From Vitis vinifera (Eukaryota; Streptophyta; Magnoliopsida; Vitales; Vitaceae), in NCBI RefSeq assembly GCF_030704535.1, contig NC_081813.1:4859001-4923000 (forward strand): a stretch of DNA of 64,000 nt, written 5' to 3'. The notes beneath the pieces were generated by a model. That model did not search any database and was not told where the DNA came from. It saw only the letters and a program-made list of their open reading frames with translations. Positions 36,201 to 49,314 of the stretch are shown in pieces. Made by a program: the position numbers and the translations under genes. Within the stretch, counting starts at the first letter, position 1, and every line of letters begins with the position of its first letter.

Positions 36201-37617
36201 TTATTATACCACTTTCACATTGTAAGAAATTTTAATATATTCATTTAAAACTTGACTTACCATTTATCAATTCATCATTTAAAAATGACTAATTACCACT
36301 AGCCACTAGCCCTTGTTGGATTTCCCATATAATTTCTTGTAGGCCTTAAATTAGGATTTTTTTTTTTTTTTTGCTAATTTTTTCCACACTTAATTGCTAA
36401 TATTGAATATCCAGCAATGCATAAACATAATATCTAGAATTATGCCCATAGAGATCTCCATGGAACTCTCAAATTTGACGGGATGCTAGAAAAGCAAGAA
36501 ACTGCCACAAAGATGACACATTTTTCTTCTAAACTACCAAGTTCATAACCTAGGCAAGCAATCATTCATATCATTAATACATAAAAGTTAACAAGTTTGT
36601 AGGTGAATTGAAAGACAATGCAAACCTTCATTTGAAGAGCTGTGGAGTTGTGAAGCAATTTCAGAACAGTGTTTTTCAACCTGATTGTCAGCTATGCCAC
36701 ATTTCCTTAAGGTAGTTCTTGAAGTTAACTGGGAAGGTAAATTCCCATCTATAGTCAGACATATAACTTCAGGTTCAATTTCCTGTTTTTCTACTTCTTG
36801 AGCCACTGTTGCCTTCGGATCAGCTGAAAGAAGTGATATTTCTACAGTAACAGAAGGAGCCACCTTGGGTAACATCACCCAACCTTTCCTAGCCTGCTTG
36901 CTGTTCCTTTTCTGGCAATCAAAAAATTGTGATTCTTGAGTAAAGAAAAATGGAAGCCTGTTTGTCTGAGACAAATTAAACAATAAATCTTTGCACTAAC
37001 AAGAAATTTTTTTAAGAAAATGAATCATATGATTAAAAATGAACTTTCCATTCAGTTCTATTTTTACATGATCAATAACAAAAAGAATTTATTTAAGATC
37101 AATATATTCTAAACGCTGCTCAAAATCCAATCAAATAATTGAATCTAATCTTTAACTTTTTGTGGTGTCTTTTTATCTGCTCATGCAATGTAAGTGTCTA
37201 CCAAAATTTGAACTCTATGAAAACAACCAACTTGACAGTATTAGTGAATCAAATATGCCTATTGACATTGAGAATTGCACACTAAAACAAAGACAACAGA
37301 CATATTAGAAGAATAGCAACCTGAATTTTAGTAGCATCAATGCAGTTCATGTACAAATTTTCACAGCAAATATTTGCGACATCCTTAAGCACTGCCCTCT
37401 TCTTACACTGAGGAGCTGTGGTAGCAGAAGCTGCATTGTTCTTCTCCTCCAAGGCTGGCCTTTTTAAATTTGATTGTGAAGTCCGCTTCTGTTCTTGTGG
37501 CATGGAAGCATTTTTAGGAAGCATCTGCTTAGATGCACGGTATGTAGCAGCTCGAGATCGTGTTACTCGAGTGGTCAGTTCTTCAGCATTAGCAGTAGCC
37601 CAATTTTCTTTCTCCAT
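30247..37617 (-). CDS. CYCA2: A2-type mitotic cyclin (11 coding exons)
   Basis: Regulatory subunit of CDKs acting from S phase to early mitosis; nuclear. Exons (minus): 37617-37321, 36911-36626, 35578-35442, 34509-34417, 33577-33444, 31844-31769, 31105-31029, 30926-30893, 30795-30646, 30554-30420, 30300-30247; all GT-AG, giving 490 residues. A destruction box RAVLKDVAN (74-82) marks it for APC/C degradation. The cyclin box begins at about 241 (NFMETVQRDITQSMRGILVD). The A-type signature reads LVDWLVEA here, with Ala where LVDWLVEV is usual. KYEEICAPRVEEFCCITDNT and the second cyclin fold (ELTLIDYGCLKYLPSIIAAS) follow. Exon 3 has a CAGCAG tandem acceptor that can add or drop one residue. It is closest to Arabidopsis CYCA2;4 by position and sequence type. 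A long 5' leader intron is likely. Confidence 0.95.
32173..32559. mobile_element. hAT-type MITE in a cyclin intron
   Basis: Ends GTAGTTTTAAAAGG and, inverted at the right, ACATAGTTTTAAAAGG. A perfect 8-bp target duplication TCAACCCC sits at 32165-32172 and 32560-32567. It is 387 bp with no ORF; subterminal GGCACAAGG/GGTGCACCT motifs recur. It lies between cyclin exons 5 and 6. Confidence 0.85.
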
Positions 37618-40460
37618 ATTTACAGGCCTTAGAGAAGAACAGGAGAATTTACACAGAAAGATGGATCATCAAAACTGCAACCAAGAGACCAGTGCAGGAC
37701 CAAGTAAATAGAAGAGCCAATACAGGAAAAGGAGGGTATAGCAATCCAAAGTGCAGAAGCAATAAGATGCTTATACAATGGACCAGGATAAAAAATAAGC
37801 ATGAAAAACAGAAGAACGGAACAAAAACTCTTTTCTCATAAGGCAATTTTTTCAGAAGCTACAAAAGAAGGATCAATCCATAAAGCCATGATGATTGAAG
37901 CAGATAACTATCATATCCTGCTCACAAAACTACATAGGTTGGCATTAGCCCTTTGATTTTAAAAAGATAAGGTGATCTACCAGTCTACATTGCTACAATG
38001 CAAGGAAATCTAATGCTATTTCAATGCTTCGCTAGTTCATATTTTTTTAAAGACAGATTTCCATCTAAAATATTTCATTACTTTTTCCTTTTTTTTTGTC
38101 AGAATTGCACCCAGTTCGAAATTTACCCCAAGATTCCAAATTAATCAGATTAACAATGCTAGGCTAATTTACCAATTCGACAAGAAAACCAAAACAACTC
38201 AATAGACATGTCACCATACACTTCCCTGGTTTAGTTGATTAGATATTGCCCAACTCCCATCAAGCATGTTGCCACATTACATGAAACCTTAAGCAAAGAA
38301 GAGTAGGAAATGGATATGCAAATTAAACCAAGCAATTTCTAGGTGTAAGAACTATTTAAGAGGACAACTAAACTCAAAAGAGCCTTAAATCCTGACAACT
38401 TGGCATTGGATACTTTACAACCTTCTTAACTCACATTCTTTTTCACCATCCTCTGGTGCTCACAGCATCTTCAGAATGAATCAAGTCACTCTTTACTGGC
38501 GCAGATGTTCACTTATACCAAAACAATCTAGAAACTCCCTCATCTTATGGCAATGCCCTTGTACCATAAGACTTAGCTAGCCTTATAGCCATCTTTTCTT
38601 GCATATCGTTCACTTTCCTAACATTACTAAGTAATGAAACATTAAATTGACCAAGGAAAACTTACATTTGACCATATAAATCTTTGACTAAGCAAGGTAT
38701 ATGGGTATTTTTCCATTCTCATCTCCCTTATTTACAACACGTTGATGAGGCAGGTTTTAGTTTCTTGACACTATAAGTTGCATCTACGAGTTACTGGGTA
38801 CTTGTTTTATCCAACAGAGAAGACAAAACTTTGGTGTAGCTAGATCAAGGGACCTAGCATCAGAGCCTAATCTGATTAGCATGATATATCATAAACAAAC
38901 ATGACATGTTGAACTATATAACCATTTCAGAAAAGAGGAATGTGATCATACTCTCCCCCTTGATTTTATTTTCATTTAACATTTAACATTCTCATCAGCT
39001 CTAAGTCTAACTTACAAACATTGTATATAATTAGGTGTGGCAGTTTTTAAAATTGTCTTTGTATTTTTTCCATTCCATACCCAAATTTACCCTCTTATCT
39101 TTTGTCTCTTAATTGGTGATGCCGACTTCTCCACAGCTGACAAACTTTTGGTTCAATAACAGAGACAATTTAGTGTGCCCTTGTGTACAAAACAATAGAA
39201 CAAAGCAAACAAATATAAGACGAAGAAAATTATGGGTCCTCCCAGTTGAATTATAGATTTTAAGCATTTTCGAAACAGGCTTGTTAGCATGAAAATCAAA
39301 TTTGAAACAAAAGATTTCAAAACTGAAACGTGAGCTGTGTACACCGAAAAATATTAGGGTAATGATAGTTTGAATTAAAACTTGCGCAGACGAGGTTCCA
39401 GGTTTCCAAAATTACAGCAAGTCTCAAAAAGAAGGTATGAAAATGACAAATTATACATATAGATCAATACATCGTCAAACTAAAACTGTAACCATCCATG
39501 GTATTGTAGATCAACTGGGAAATCCGGTCAAATGGGAATAAGTTCCTGGAATAATTCTCCAGAAAAGAACTTTTTCAGGCTGCATTCATCTTGACCGACA
39601 TCTATCATGTTTCCCTGATTTGCATTGAGAAAAAACAATCACATTGCCACGAAAAAATTCTTTTTCTCCAGAAAAGCTTTCCATCAAAAGAACAAAACCC
39701 AGGAGAAGACCAAGAAGACAAAAGATCAAGAATGTACGACAAAGAAAGGAGAAGATAAGATCAAATACAAACATAAACCAAACTCATCGCTCCCCTTGGA
39801 TAAGACATCAGAACACAGAGTAAATTAAGCTCGTAAAATGCGAGAAAATCTCCGACACAATCAAGAAAACAGAGAGTTAAAAAATATATATGAATTATAA
39901 ATTTAAAAAAATTTACACATCCCCCACTTGGTTGCCGAGAAAACGAAGGAAACAAAAAGAAAATTTCGAGTCATATCCTTTCTGTTATTCCTGTTTCCAA
40001 AAAGAAGAAAAAAGTCAACTCAAATATGCTCAATGGTACCACCACACTCACTACAGTGGAGCTCTTTTTTTCTTGGGTCCCAACCGATCTCCCATTCCCA
40101 GATTTCAAAAAACTCCAGATTCTTTTCCCTTTCCCCCACACTTTCTCGTCAACCAAACAAAGAAACAAACAAACAACAAACCCTAATCGATCTACAAATC
40201 CACCACCTCAAAAGGTTGAAATTTGAGATTACAAAAGCATAAAAGCGTTTATTACTTTGACCAATGTTGACCTGAGCCTATCTTCTGAGCTCCAAGACCT
40301 CTCTCCAACGGTGACAAGAAGAGAGAGTAGAGAGACAGAGAGAGTGTGAGTGCGATTGTCCGAAGAGAAGCGCAAGAAAAAGAGATGTTTCTGGAGACAG
40401 AGAACGTGTGAGAGATGCGTGAGCGGGACGGTGGTGAAGTTTGAAACTCAGAGAAACGTA
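37618..40460 (-). other. Inferred 5' leader intron and first exon of the cyclin gene
   Basis: No other gene is visible. A pyrimidine-rich acceptor ending TTCTTCTCTAAG lies just before the ATG (about 37630), and a plausible donor CTCAG/GTCAAC lies at about 40269-40275. They would define a leader intron of about 2.6 kb and a CT-rich untranslated exon near 40275-40400. RNA evidence is needed; A-type cyclin genes often have leader introns. A run of small frames at 39600-40240 shows no domain. Confidence 0.45.
40304..40314 (+). promoter_or_regulatory. MSA-like G2/M element
   Basis: TCCAACGGTGA matches the mitosis-specific activator consensus YCYAACGGYYA at 10 of 11 positions, with the AACGG core intact. 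MSA elements bind three-repeat MYB factors and drive G2/M transcription of plant cyclins. It lies in the inferred 5' leader/promoter of the minus-strand cyclin, in reverse orientation to it. Confidence 0.5.
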
Positions 40461-40589
40461 GAAATAAAATAATAATAATAAATGATATTTACCATTTTCT
40501 TTTATTAATTTATTATTCTCATCATTAACGTACTGCTGCTCTATTTTATTTTTTTCAAATTATTTTTGGGTAGTTGAATTGACTTTATT

Positions 40590-40900
40590 GCCTGCAATCA
40601 AACCGTTATTAATATTCTTTAATAAAAAAGATTATATATGCTTTTAATTTATTAAAATTTTCTCAATAAATGTTTCTTAAAATTATTTTTTTCAAAATAT
40701 TTGAAATATTGTTAATGATTTCGTTCGGAATTTAACGTTATAAGATTTTTTACATATAAAATTGAAAAAATAAAATTATCAATTTCGATATATCCGGAAT
40801 TAGTCAATAGTTAGAATATTAATAGTCTATTTGGATAAAATTTAATTTCTAAATTTTAACAATAAAAATGAGGGAAATAAATAATTTAAAATAAATTGTT
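40590..40900. repeat. Direct duplication upstream of the cyclin, copy 1
   Basis: Shares long stretches with 41325-41625, including AAAGATTATATATG, GGAATTAGTCAATAGT and ATATTAATAGTCTAT. The copies are about 740 bp apart, direct, and AT-rich; they are probably repeat-derived. Confidence 0.75.
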
Positions 40901-41324
40901 TGAAAAAAAAAAATTCTTACAATACAGATAAATGAAGTTCAAAAAGTTGAAATTTTGGTTAGTACGAGGAAAATAAAATAAAAGAAAATAAAAAATAAAT
41001 TTAATTTAATAAATTATTTTTATATTTTTTTAAATTTATTTTTGCTATTGTCCTCTATTATCAATAAATAATTTAAAAATATATAAATTATTAATAATTT
41101 AATTATATTTGATTTTTTTTTATGTATTTTTCATTACGGAATCAAATATGAAAAAAAACCATTATTAAATGATCAAATACAAGCTTAGAAAAATTTAAAT
41201 CTGTAATATTGTGATATTATGGTTGCTTCTTAAAATATATATATATATATTATAATTTTTTAAAATATTTTAAATTTTTTTTAAAATGAAATACGATAAA
41301 TTTTCATAATTGCCCTTAAATGTA

Positions 41325-41625
41325 AATGCAATCCAATAGTTATTAATATTATTCAATAAAAAGATTATATATGTTTTAAATTTACTAAGATTTTCAAATG
41401 GTTATTAAAATGATTTTTTTTTAATATTGAAATAATGTTAATGATTACGTTTGGAATTGAACGTTATAAGATCATTTTATAAATAAATTTGAAAAGCTAA
41501 AATTAGGAATTAGTCAATAGTACAAGATAATTGTGTTATACTCAAGATATTAATAGTCTATCTCGATAATTTTTATTTTTTATTTTTTAGCAATAAAAAA
41601 TTAGGGAAATAAATAAATTCAAGTT
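41325..41625. repeat. Direct duplication upstream of the cyclin, copy 2
   Basis: Partner of 40590-40900. The intervening and following DNA (to 42221) is AT-rich and resembles MITE interiors (AATAAATTTAAAGTCCATAA and similar). No gene. Confidence 0.75.
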
Positions 41626-42221
41626 GAAAATATAGAACATAAAGATTATGTTTAGTTCCATAAAATATGAGAGAGAAAAAAAGTAAAAAATAGATTCAAA
41701 GTCAATAAAATATTTTTATATATTTTTTTAAATTTATTTTACTTATTTTATAAAAAGATTAAAGTTATTTTTTGTTCTCGTAAAATTTAAAGAAAAATGC
41801 ATAGGAAATAAAATAAAAAGGTAAAGTAAAAATTGAAATAAAATAAAAAAATAAATTTAAAGTCCATAAATTATTTTTGCTTGCTATTTCAAATTTATTT
41901 CATTTATCTTAATTCGTCAATATAAAGATTAAATAAATTTAAAATATATAAATTTTTAATTAATTTTAATTATATTTTATTTTATTTAACATTTTTAATA
42001 AGACAAACAAATATGTGAAAATCATTCTTCTTAATATTTTTTTTCTTTGTTTAATGCTTTCAAGAACCAAATATTGCTTAAATAATTTTAACGTCCATAA
42101 ACTTTTAAATAGTTTTTAATTATGTTTAATTTTATTTTATATTTTTCATTATAAAACCAAATATAAAAAAATCATTTTCTTTTAACATTTTATTAAATAA
42201 TCATATTTAATAAGTTAAGAG

Positions 42222-42917
42222 CAGGGCTAAGTTGCAAGTGCCGCACGCAAGCTTAAAACATCTGGGACATTATGATTGTTGGTTAAAAAAAATCAAATTA
42301 TAATTTTCCTAAATGTTTTTTTTTTTTTTTTCAAAAAGTGAAATGTGATGAATTTACAGAATTAGCCTTCTTGTGTAAATTTATTTACGTGTGACTGAGA
42401 CAGGTCATGGAGTGGGCTTTGATTATTGTTTAAATTTAGGATGATGATAACATCACCCAGAAGTGGGGAAGGACAACACAGTTTTTGGTTTTGTAACGGA
42501 GGGATTGGACTTTGACGGAACTTTTAAAAGTTGGGATAAAAATATATTAAAAATAAAACACTCCCTATGAAAATATATGTAAAAGAATCTCTAATTTTTT
42601 AAATAAGTATTATCTTCGCCTAATTAAAAAAATATATATTTTTTAATGTGTCATCAAATTATTCCCTAAAATATCCATTTTTTTACTTATCATGTCATCA
42701 ACATCATTTAATAACTAAAGTCTTTTATGTAAATGTTTCATTTCTTTTTACATTTATTATTATTATTATTTTATTATTTATTTTTTTGCCTTTTAGAAAC
42801 AAATACAAATTATTATTTTTTCCATGAACAAACATCTCATAACAAATTAAGAACGTCTCATAGCAAATTAAGACATTTTGAAGAGTGTGTACATTAAAAA
42901 TGAAAATAAAAATCACA

Positions 42918-42951
<34 letters not shown>

Positions 42952-44287
42952 CTAAAAGAAAACAAAACACTTACATGAAGGAGTTTAGTTATTAATTGAT
43001 GTTGATGACATAACAAATAAAATGAGCATTTTACGGAATAATTAGATGACTGATTAAAAAATACATGTATTTCAAATTATCTTTATATAGATGAAGATGA
43101 TGCTATTTTAAAATTTTTGAGGTTCCTTTTTCCATGTATTTTCATCTTAGTGAATCAAAACCCATTTTTTTCCTGTAAAATAAGCAAACTAATTACGTGC
43201 ATCTGTAGACTAATTACGTTAAAGCAATATCTCAATTAGTGTTCTTTTATGTATAAATTTTAAAAAGTGTGTGATAGATTATATAATTTCAATTTTAAAA
43301 AATTATTATAATAAAAAATAGTCTAATATTTTCATAATGAAAAAGGAAAAAAAAATATTCTTTAAAAATCTATAAATTAAAAAAAAAAAAATCTTTTATC
43401 TAGAAAAGCTAACAAGATTGTAAAAAAAAAAAAAATCATTGTTTTCTCCTTGTTTTTCTATTTTCTTTTTGTTAAATTTGATTTCATTGTAATAATGCGT
43501 TAAAATATATATAAAAAAATTTATAGAGAGTAAGTTAAAGAAAACTGTTTTTGATGACTAATTCTATATAAAAATAAGTCAAGAAAATTATTTTTGGTTT
43601 AAATTTAAAGAATTTTGTGGTTGAAAACAAATGAAAATTTTTAAAAATTATTCTCAAAACTTATTTATAAAAACTATATATATATATATATATATATTAA
43701 AAAGATGGAGAATATTTTAAAATTTATGTATCATTTTAGTGCTAAAACCAATCTAAACATACTCAAACCTTAATAGCATATATCAAATGCAAAAATAAAT
43801 GAAAAGCCGAAACATATCTTTGGTAATTAATGGTTTGAGAATCCGGAAATCAAATTTGATGTTCAAATGGGTTGAAGTGCTTCTAAACCCTTAATTAATC
43901 TCAAAACGATGGTGTATATATGTGTCTGAATAAAAATTAAAGGTTCAAGGACTTAACCATGAAGGTTCTATTTATATTCACTATGTCCATCACAAAATCA
44001 ATGATATAATTTGTGGTTGTTAATGACAATCAAAAGGAAAACTAAATAAAAAAAAAAATCTCACAATATTATAAGTCAAATTTCTGAACCCATTTGGGAA
44101 AGTCTAGCATTATTCCTAAAATCGATGAAAGATTATGGGTTAGATTTTTGACATGTTTAGAAAAATCTAACATTTTCCACTTGGTTCATATATTCCATCA
44201 TTCACCATAGTAAGAAACAAAATACACGAATAATGGTGATATATTATCTAAAACGAGTATTATCTTCCATATATCACAATGCATTAG
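42222..44287. repeat. Segmental duplication, copy 1, left half
   Basis: Homologous to 54003-55993, starting at AGTGCCGCACGCAAG and following the same order, including AGACAGGTCATGGAGTGGGC. It breaks off at the insertion site of the younger copia element and resumes at 51166. Contains an old copia LTR and a (TAA)n tract (42918-42949). No host gene. Confidence 0.9.
43740..44172 (-). mobile_element. Degenerate LTR of an older copia element, copy 1
   Basis: Read on the minus strand it starts TGTTAGATTTTTCTAA and ends TTTTAGCA. On its upstream side is a mutated polypurine tract (CCAAGTGGAAAA at 44173-44184; the second copy retains AAGTGGGAGAA). It is inferred to be the 3' LTR of the element whose RNase H remnant is at 51306-51590. 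Confidence 0.6.
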
Positions 44288-44755
44288 TGATAAAATTCTT
44301 CATTTCCATTATCACCCAAAACACAAAAACAAGATATATGTATACTAAGCATTCAAATTATGCCTTCCACTGTTGTCTAAGAACATACCTGAGTCCATTG
44401 TTTTCCAACGATGAATACAATATGGATCTTCTAAGGCTGTAGAGGGCACCACCTCTTTCTGAATTCTCTCAGACGATGGGAGCAAAAGAGAAACAGGTCT
44501 GTTATAATTCCAAAATTGATGTGATTGTTACCAAAATGAACAGACCTTTGACCTTTTATACCCTCCTACCTTAGGGACCATACCCATTGGGCTATTGGGC
44601 CTCATGAGTCTTAGGTCCATCATCTAAGGCCCGTGATGGCGTTGGGCTCTATACATAGGTGGTCCATACTCTTGAACAAACAGAAAACAAATACTGTAAG
44701 AGGTGAATAGCTTAGTCATGAACTATTGTTAGATATGTGAGTCCATATCTTAACA
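44288..44755 (-). repeat. 3' LTR of the copia element
   Basis: 468 bp; in element orientation it begins TGTTAAGATATGGACTC and ends GAATTTTATCA. The neighbouring polypurine tract lies at 44756-44766. Confidence 0.92.
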
Positions 44756-44766
44756 ATCTCCCACTT
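44756..44766 (-). other. Polypurine tract of the copia element
   Basis: The minus strand reads AAGTGGGAGAT, directly before the 3' LTR; the usual plus-strand primer of plant copia elements. Confidence 0.85.
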
Positions 44767-45210
44767 GGACTACATATATTACAAAACAATGTTCATGAAA
44801 GTACTTTATTGAGATCATCTTCACTATCCTATTTTAATATCCTTAAACAATCCGGTCTACTAGTTATGCTAGCGTAGGATCAAAGCGGCCTTCGTTAATC
44901 ATAATTATAACTAGACCCATCAATGATCACAACATTAACAAAATTAGCAACATGGATCAAGTATGGATGTGTAGCATGGAAATTATATAGAATGTGATCT
45001 CTAATATGTCTATTTCCAATTGGTTCCACTTTATGACTAAAAAATAGTCAAATTCCACTTTCAACACTTGATGCTAAACTGCTTCTTAAAGTCGTCATTT
45101 CAATTCAGAGTATTCAAACACAATAGTCTTTTAAAATCAAGGTCTGTACAGATAACACAACATGATATCACATCAAGAAAACAAATACAAAATCTAAATA
45201 CAAACTCCTA

Positions 45211-48200
45211 CTATACTGGCACATCATCAATGTGTACAACACCCATATGTGTGACATGCTCATGATATACTTTGGGTGGCAAACCCTTAGTGAGCGGATC
45301 CGCAATCATGGAGTTCGTGCTTATGTGTTCAATCGATACTTGAAGACTTTGATCTCTTTCTTTTACAACCAAGAACTTGATGTCAATGTGTTTGAACTTT
45401 GACGAACTTTGGTTGTTCTTAGAATACAATTCTGCAGCCTTATTATCACAATTGATTCTCAATGGTTTCTCAACCTCATCAATAATTCGTAACTAAGTGA
45501 TAAAATTCCGCAGCCATATCCCATGGTTTGATGCCTCATAGCAAGCTATAAATTCTGCCTCCATGGTGGAAGAAGCAATGAGTGTTTGTTTAACACTTTT
45601 CCATGACACTGCTCCTCCAGCCAACATGAAGATGTAGTCTGAAGTGGATCTCTTATTGTCAAGACATCCTACGAAATCGGAGTCCGAATATCCCACGATC
45701 TCCAAATGATTGGATCTGTAGTATGTGAATATATAGTCTTTAGTTCTTTGTAAATACCGCATAACCCGTTTTGCCTTTTTCCAGTGATCCATACCTGGGT
45801 TACTCAAATATCTGCCTAACATTCCAACAATGTACGCAATATTCGGACGCGTACAAACTTGTGCATACATGAGACTTCCTATGGCCAAGGCATAGGGAAA
45901 TCTCCCCATATCCTTCTTCTCAAGTTCATTTTTCGGACATTGGTGCAAACTAAATTTATCGCCTTTTGCTACAGGTGTGTCTCCTGGTGCACAATTGCTC
46001 ATGTCAAATCTACTCAACACTTTATCAATGTAGGCCTTTTATGATAGCCCAAGTATACCTCTTGAACGATCCCTATAGATTTGTATACCCAACACAAAAG
46101 ATGCATCACCAAGATCCTTCATATCAAATTTACTAGATATAAATCGCTTGGTTTCATGCAAAAGTCCCACATCACTACTTGCAAGTAGAATATCATCAAC
46201 ATATAGCACCGAGATAATGAATTTTCTCCCACTGAACTTGAGGTATATGCATTGATCAACGGTGTTCTCCTTAAAACCAAATGAAGTGATCATCTGATCA
46301 AACTTTCAATACCATTGTCGGGATGCTTGCTTTAAACCATATATGGACCTTTTTAATTTGCATACAAGTTGCTTTGAATCATTATACTCAAAGTTCTCCG
46401 GTTGCACCATGTATATAGTTTCATCAATGTTACCATTAAGAAACGCAGTTTTAACGTCCATTTGATGCAACTCTAAATCATAATGAGCTACAAGTGCCAT
46501 GATAATTCTAAAGGAATCCTTTGACGAAACTGGTGAAAAGGTCTCCTTATAATCAATGTCTTCCTTTTGAGTGAAACCTTTTGCAACTAGGCGTGCCTTA
46601 TACCTAACAATGTTGCATTTTGAATCCCGCTTGGTCTTAAAAATCCATTTACAACCAATCAATTTTACACCTTCAGGCAACTCTACTAGGTCCCAAACAC
46701 CATTGTCTTTCATTGATTTCATCTCATCCTTCATGGCTTCTATCCACTTTTCAGAGTTAAAACTTTGTTTGACTTGACTAACTGAAATTGGATCATCTTC
46801 GAGACCCATGTCAAACTCATGTTCTTAGAGATATACAACATAATCATCTGAAATTGTACTTCTCCTTTCTCTAGTGGATCTCCTCAGTGGCACTTGTACT
46901 TGAGTTTCTTGAGGTTGTTGAGTTACCTCTTCATGAACTTGAATCGGTTCCATAACTTGAGCAAGAGGAATTTCAGGTGTGTCCTGAATTTCTGTTATCG
47001 ACTATACATTCTGAATAGTGTCATCAAACATAATATGACCATGTCCAGTTGTAGGAATACTAACATATTCCTCTTCAAAGACTACCTTCCTTAATGGTTA
47101 TCTCTCACTTAACTCAACATCCTCAATGGATTTAGCATTACCCGTTTCAAAGAAGGATCTAGTTGAGGGGTCATAAAATTTGAAGTCTCTCAACCTTTCA
47201 GAATACCCTACAAAGTAGCAGCTGACTGTTCTGGAGTCTAATTTCTTTTCATTTGGCTTGTAAGGCCTAGCTTCAGCTCGACAACCCTAAACATGGAAGT
47301 GCCTAATACTAGGTTTCTTGCTAGTTCATAACTCATATGGGGTTTTGGCTACTGCTTTGCTTGGTACTCTATTCAAAATGTAAACTGTAGTTTTGATAGC
47401 CTCACCCCAAAGTGATTCTGGTAAGGTAGAATGATTGATCATACTTCTTACCACATCCTTAAGAGTATGGTTTCGCCTCTCTACTACACCATTTTGGCTT
47501 GGAGTCCCTGGCATGGTGTACTAAGGAACGATACCACACTCCATCAAATATTTGGAGAATGGCCCTAGACATTGTTCTCCTGATCCATCATATCTACCAT
47601 AGTATTCACCTCCACGGTTAGATCTAACGGCCTTTATTTTCTTGCTTAGTTGGTTCTCAACTTCAGCTTTGAAATTCTTGAACACATCCAATGACTGAGG
47701 TTTCTCATGAATCAAATAAAGATAGTCATAACGCGAGTAATCATCAATGAAAGTGATAAAATATTGTTGTTCATTTCAAGAAGTTGTAGGGAATGGACCA
47801 CAAACGTCTGTATCTATCAATTCTAAGACGTCACTGCACCTATTGCCATCATTTTTCCTCATTTTTGTTTGTTTACCTTTAATGCACTCTATATAGACTT
47901 GAAAGTCTGAGAAATCAAGTGGATCAAGAATTCCTTCTGACACAAGCCTTTAAATATGTTGATTTGAAATGTGACCCAAATGTTTGTGTCATAACATTGA
48001 TTAATTCTCATTTATTAATTTTCGCTTAATGCCATAATTACTTGAATGCAAGGTTTCATTTCCATTAGTGACATTTATGTTCAATTTGTATAATTTGTCT
48101 GTTAGACTACCTGTACCAATAACCTTTGAATTTAGATTAAGACTAACCATTCCATTTCCAAATGAACAACAATATCCAAATTTATCCAAACATGAAATAG

Positions 48201-49314
48201 AAATTAAATTCCGTCTAAACGACGGTACTACAAAAGTCGCTTCCAAATCCAAAGTACATCTAGAGTCCAACTGTAGTCTAAAAAGACCAATAGCCTTGAC
48301 TGCAGCCTTGTTGTCATTTCCCACGTAGATGTATCTTTCACCATCAGTTGGCATTCGGCTCCTTAGACAACCCTGCATAGTGACACTTATGTGAGTAGTT
48401 GCACCCGTATCTATCCACCAAGTGTCAGTAGGCACTACAGCTAAATTAATATCTGAACAAACAAAATTAAGAAGTGTACATTTCTTTTCAAGCCAAGCAA
48501 TGTATTTGGTACATGTCTTCTTCATATGACCAGCTTTTTTGCAAAAGAAGCAAGTGATCTCATTATCTTGTTTCTTCTGCACCTTCTGCTTTGATGTCTC
48601 ATAAACTGCAGTTTGTTTTCCTTTATTGTCCCTCTTTCTTTTCTTATTGGCACCAAATCGCTGAGATGTGGAAGCCAAGTAAGCACTTTCTATCTTCTCT
48701 TATTTCAATCTTTCTTCTTCTTGTACACACTAAACAATAAGCTCATTCAAAGTTCATTTCTCATTTTAAGTGTTGTAATTGATTTTGAATGGACTGAATT
48801 GTGTAGGCAGAGAGACCAAGACCAAGTGCACGAGTATGTCTTCCGACAACTCTAACTTTAGTGCCTTGAGTCTAGTCACAAGATTAGACATTTCCATAAT
48901 GTATTCCCTTATATTCCCTTTCCTTTTATACCGCATAGAGACAAGCTTACTAAGAATAGTGTTTGTCTCAACCTTTTCGTTTGCAGCGAATCAGTTTGCT
49001 ATCTGGTCCAAAAATGTCTTGGCTTGGGTTTCCTTAAGTATTGCACCCCTTATAGCTTCTGGACTTGAGTACTTCATAATCATTAGACTCATGCGATTGG
49101 ATCACTCCCATTTTTCCATAGCAGACCTTTGCTTAGCAGTGCTGGCACTAGTAAAATCTGAAGGACGATCCACTCTTAATGCATAGTCTATATCCATGCA
49201 CTCGAGCACAATTATAACGTGCTCCTTCCATTTCTTGAAGTTTGTGCCATTAAGCACAGGAATGTTATTGACATTTGCAGATATAGAAGATATTGAAATA
49301 ATAATGAAGCTCAC
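45211..49314 (-). pseudogene. Copia gag-pol polyprotein, one frame broken only by stop codons
   Basis: Segments ending at 49102, 48001, 47521, 47326, 46306, 46039, 45493 and 45211 all share a single reading frame; seven in-frame stops separate them. Gag begins near 49314 (SANVNNIPVLNGTNFKKWKE), where the start codon reads GTG, probably a mutated ATG. The zinc knuckle CFFCKKAGHMKKTC (48511-48552) and the protease site WWIDTGATTHIS (about 48403-48411) follow. Integrase includes [19 protein letters not shown] (47458-47514 area). RT has KARLVAKGFTQKEDIDY and the catalytic YVDDILLASS. RNase H contains CDNKAAELYSKN and ends ADPLTKGLPP. The absence of visible net frameshifts with so many stops suggests point-mutation decay. 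The element cannot make its own enzymes. Confidence 0.9.
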
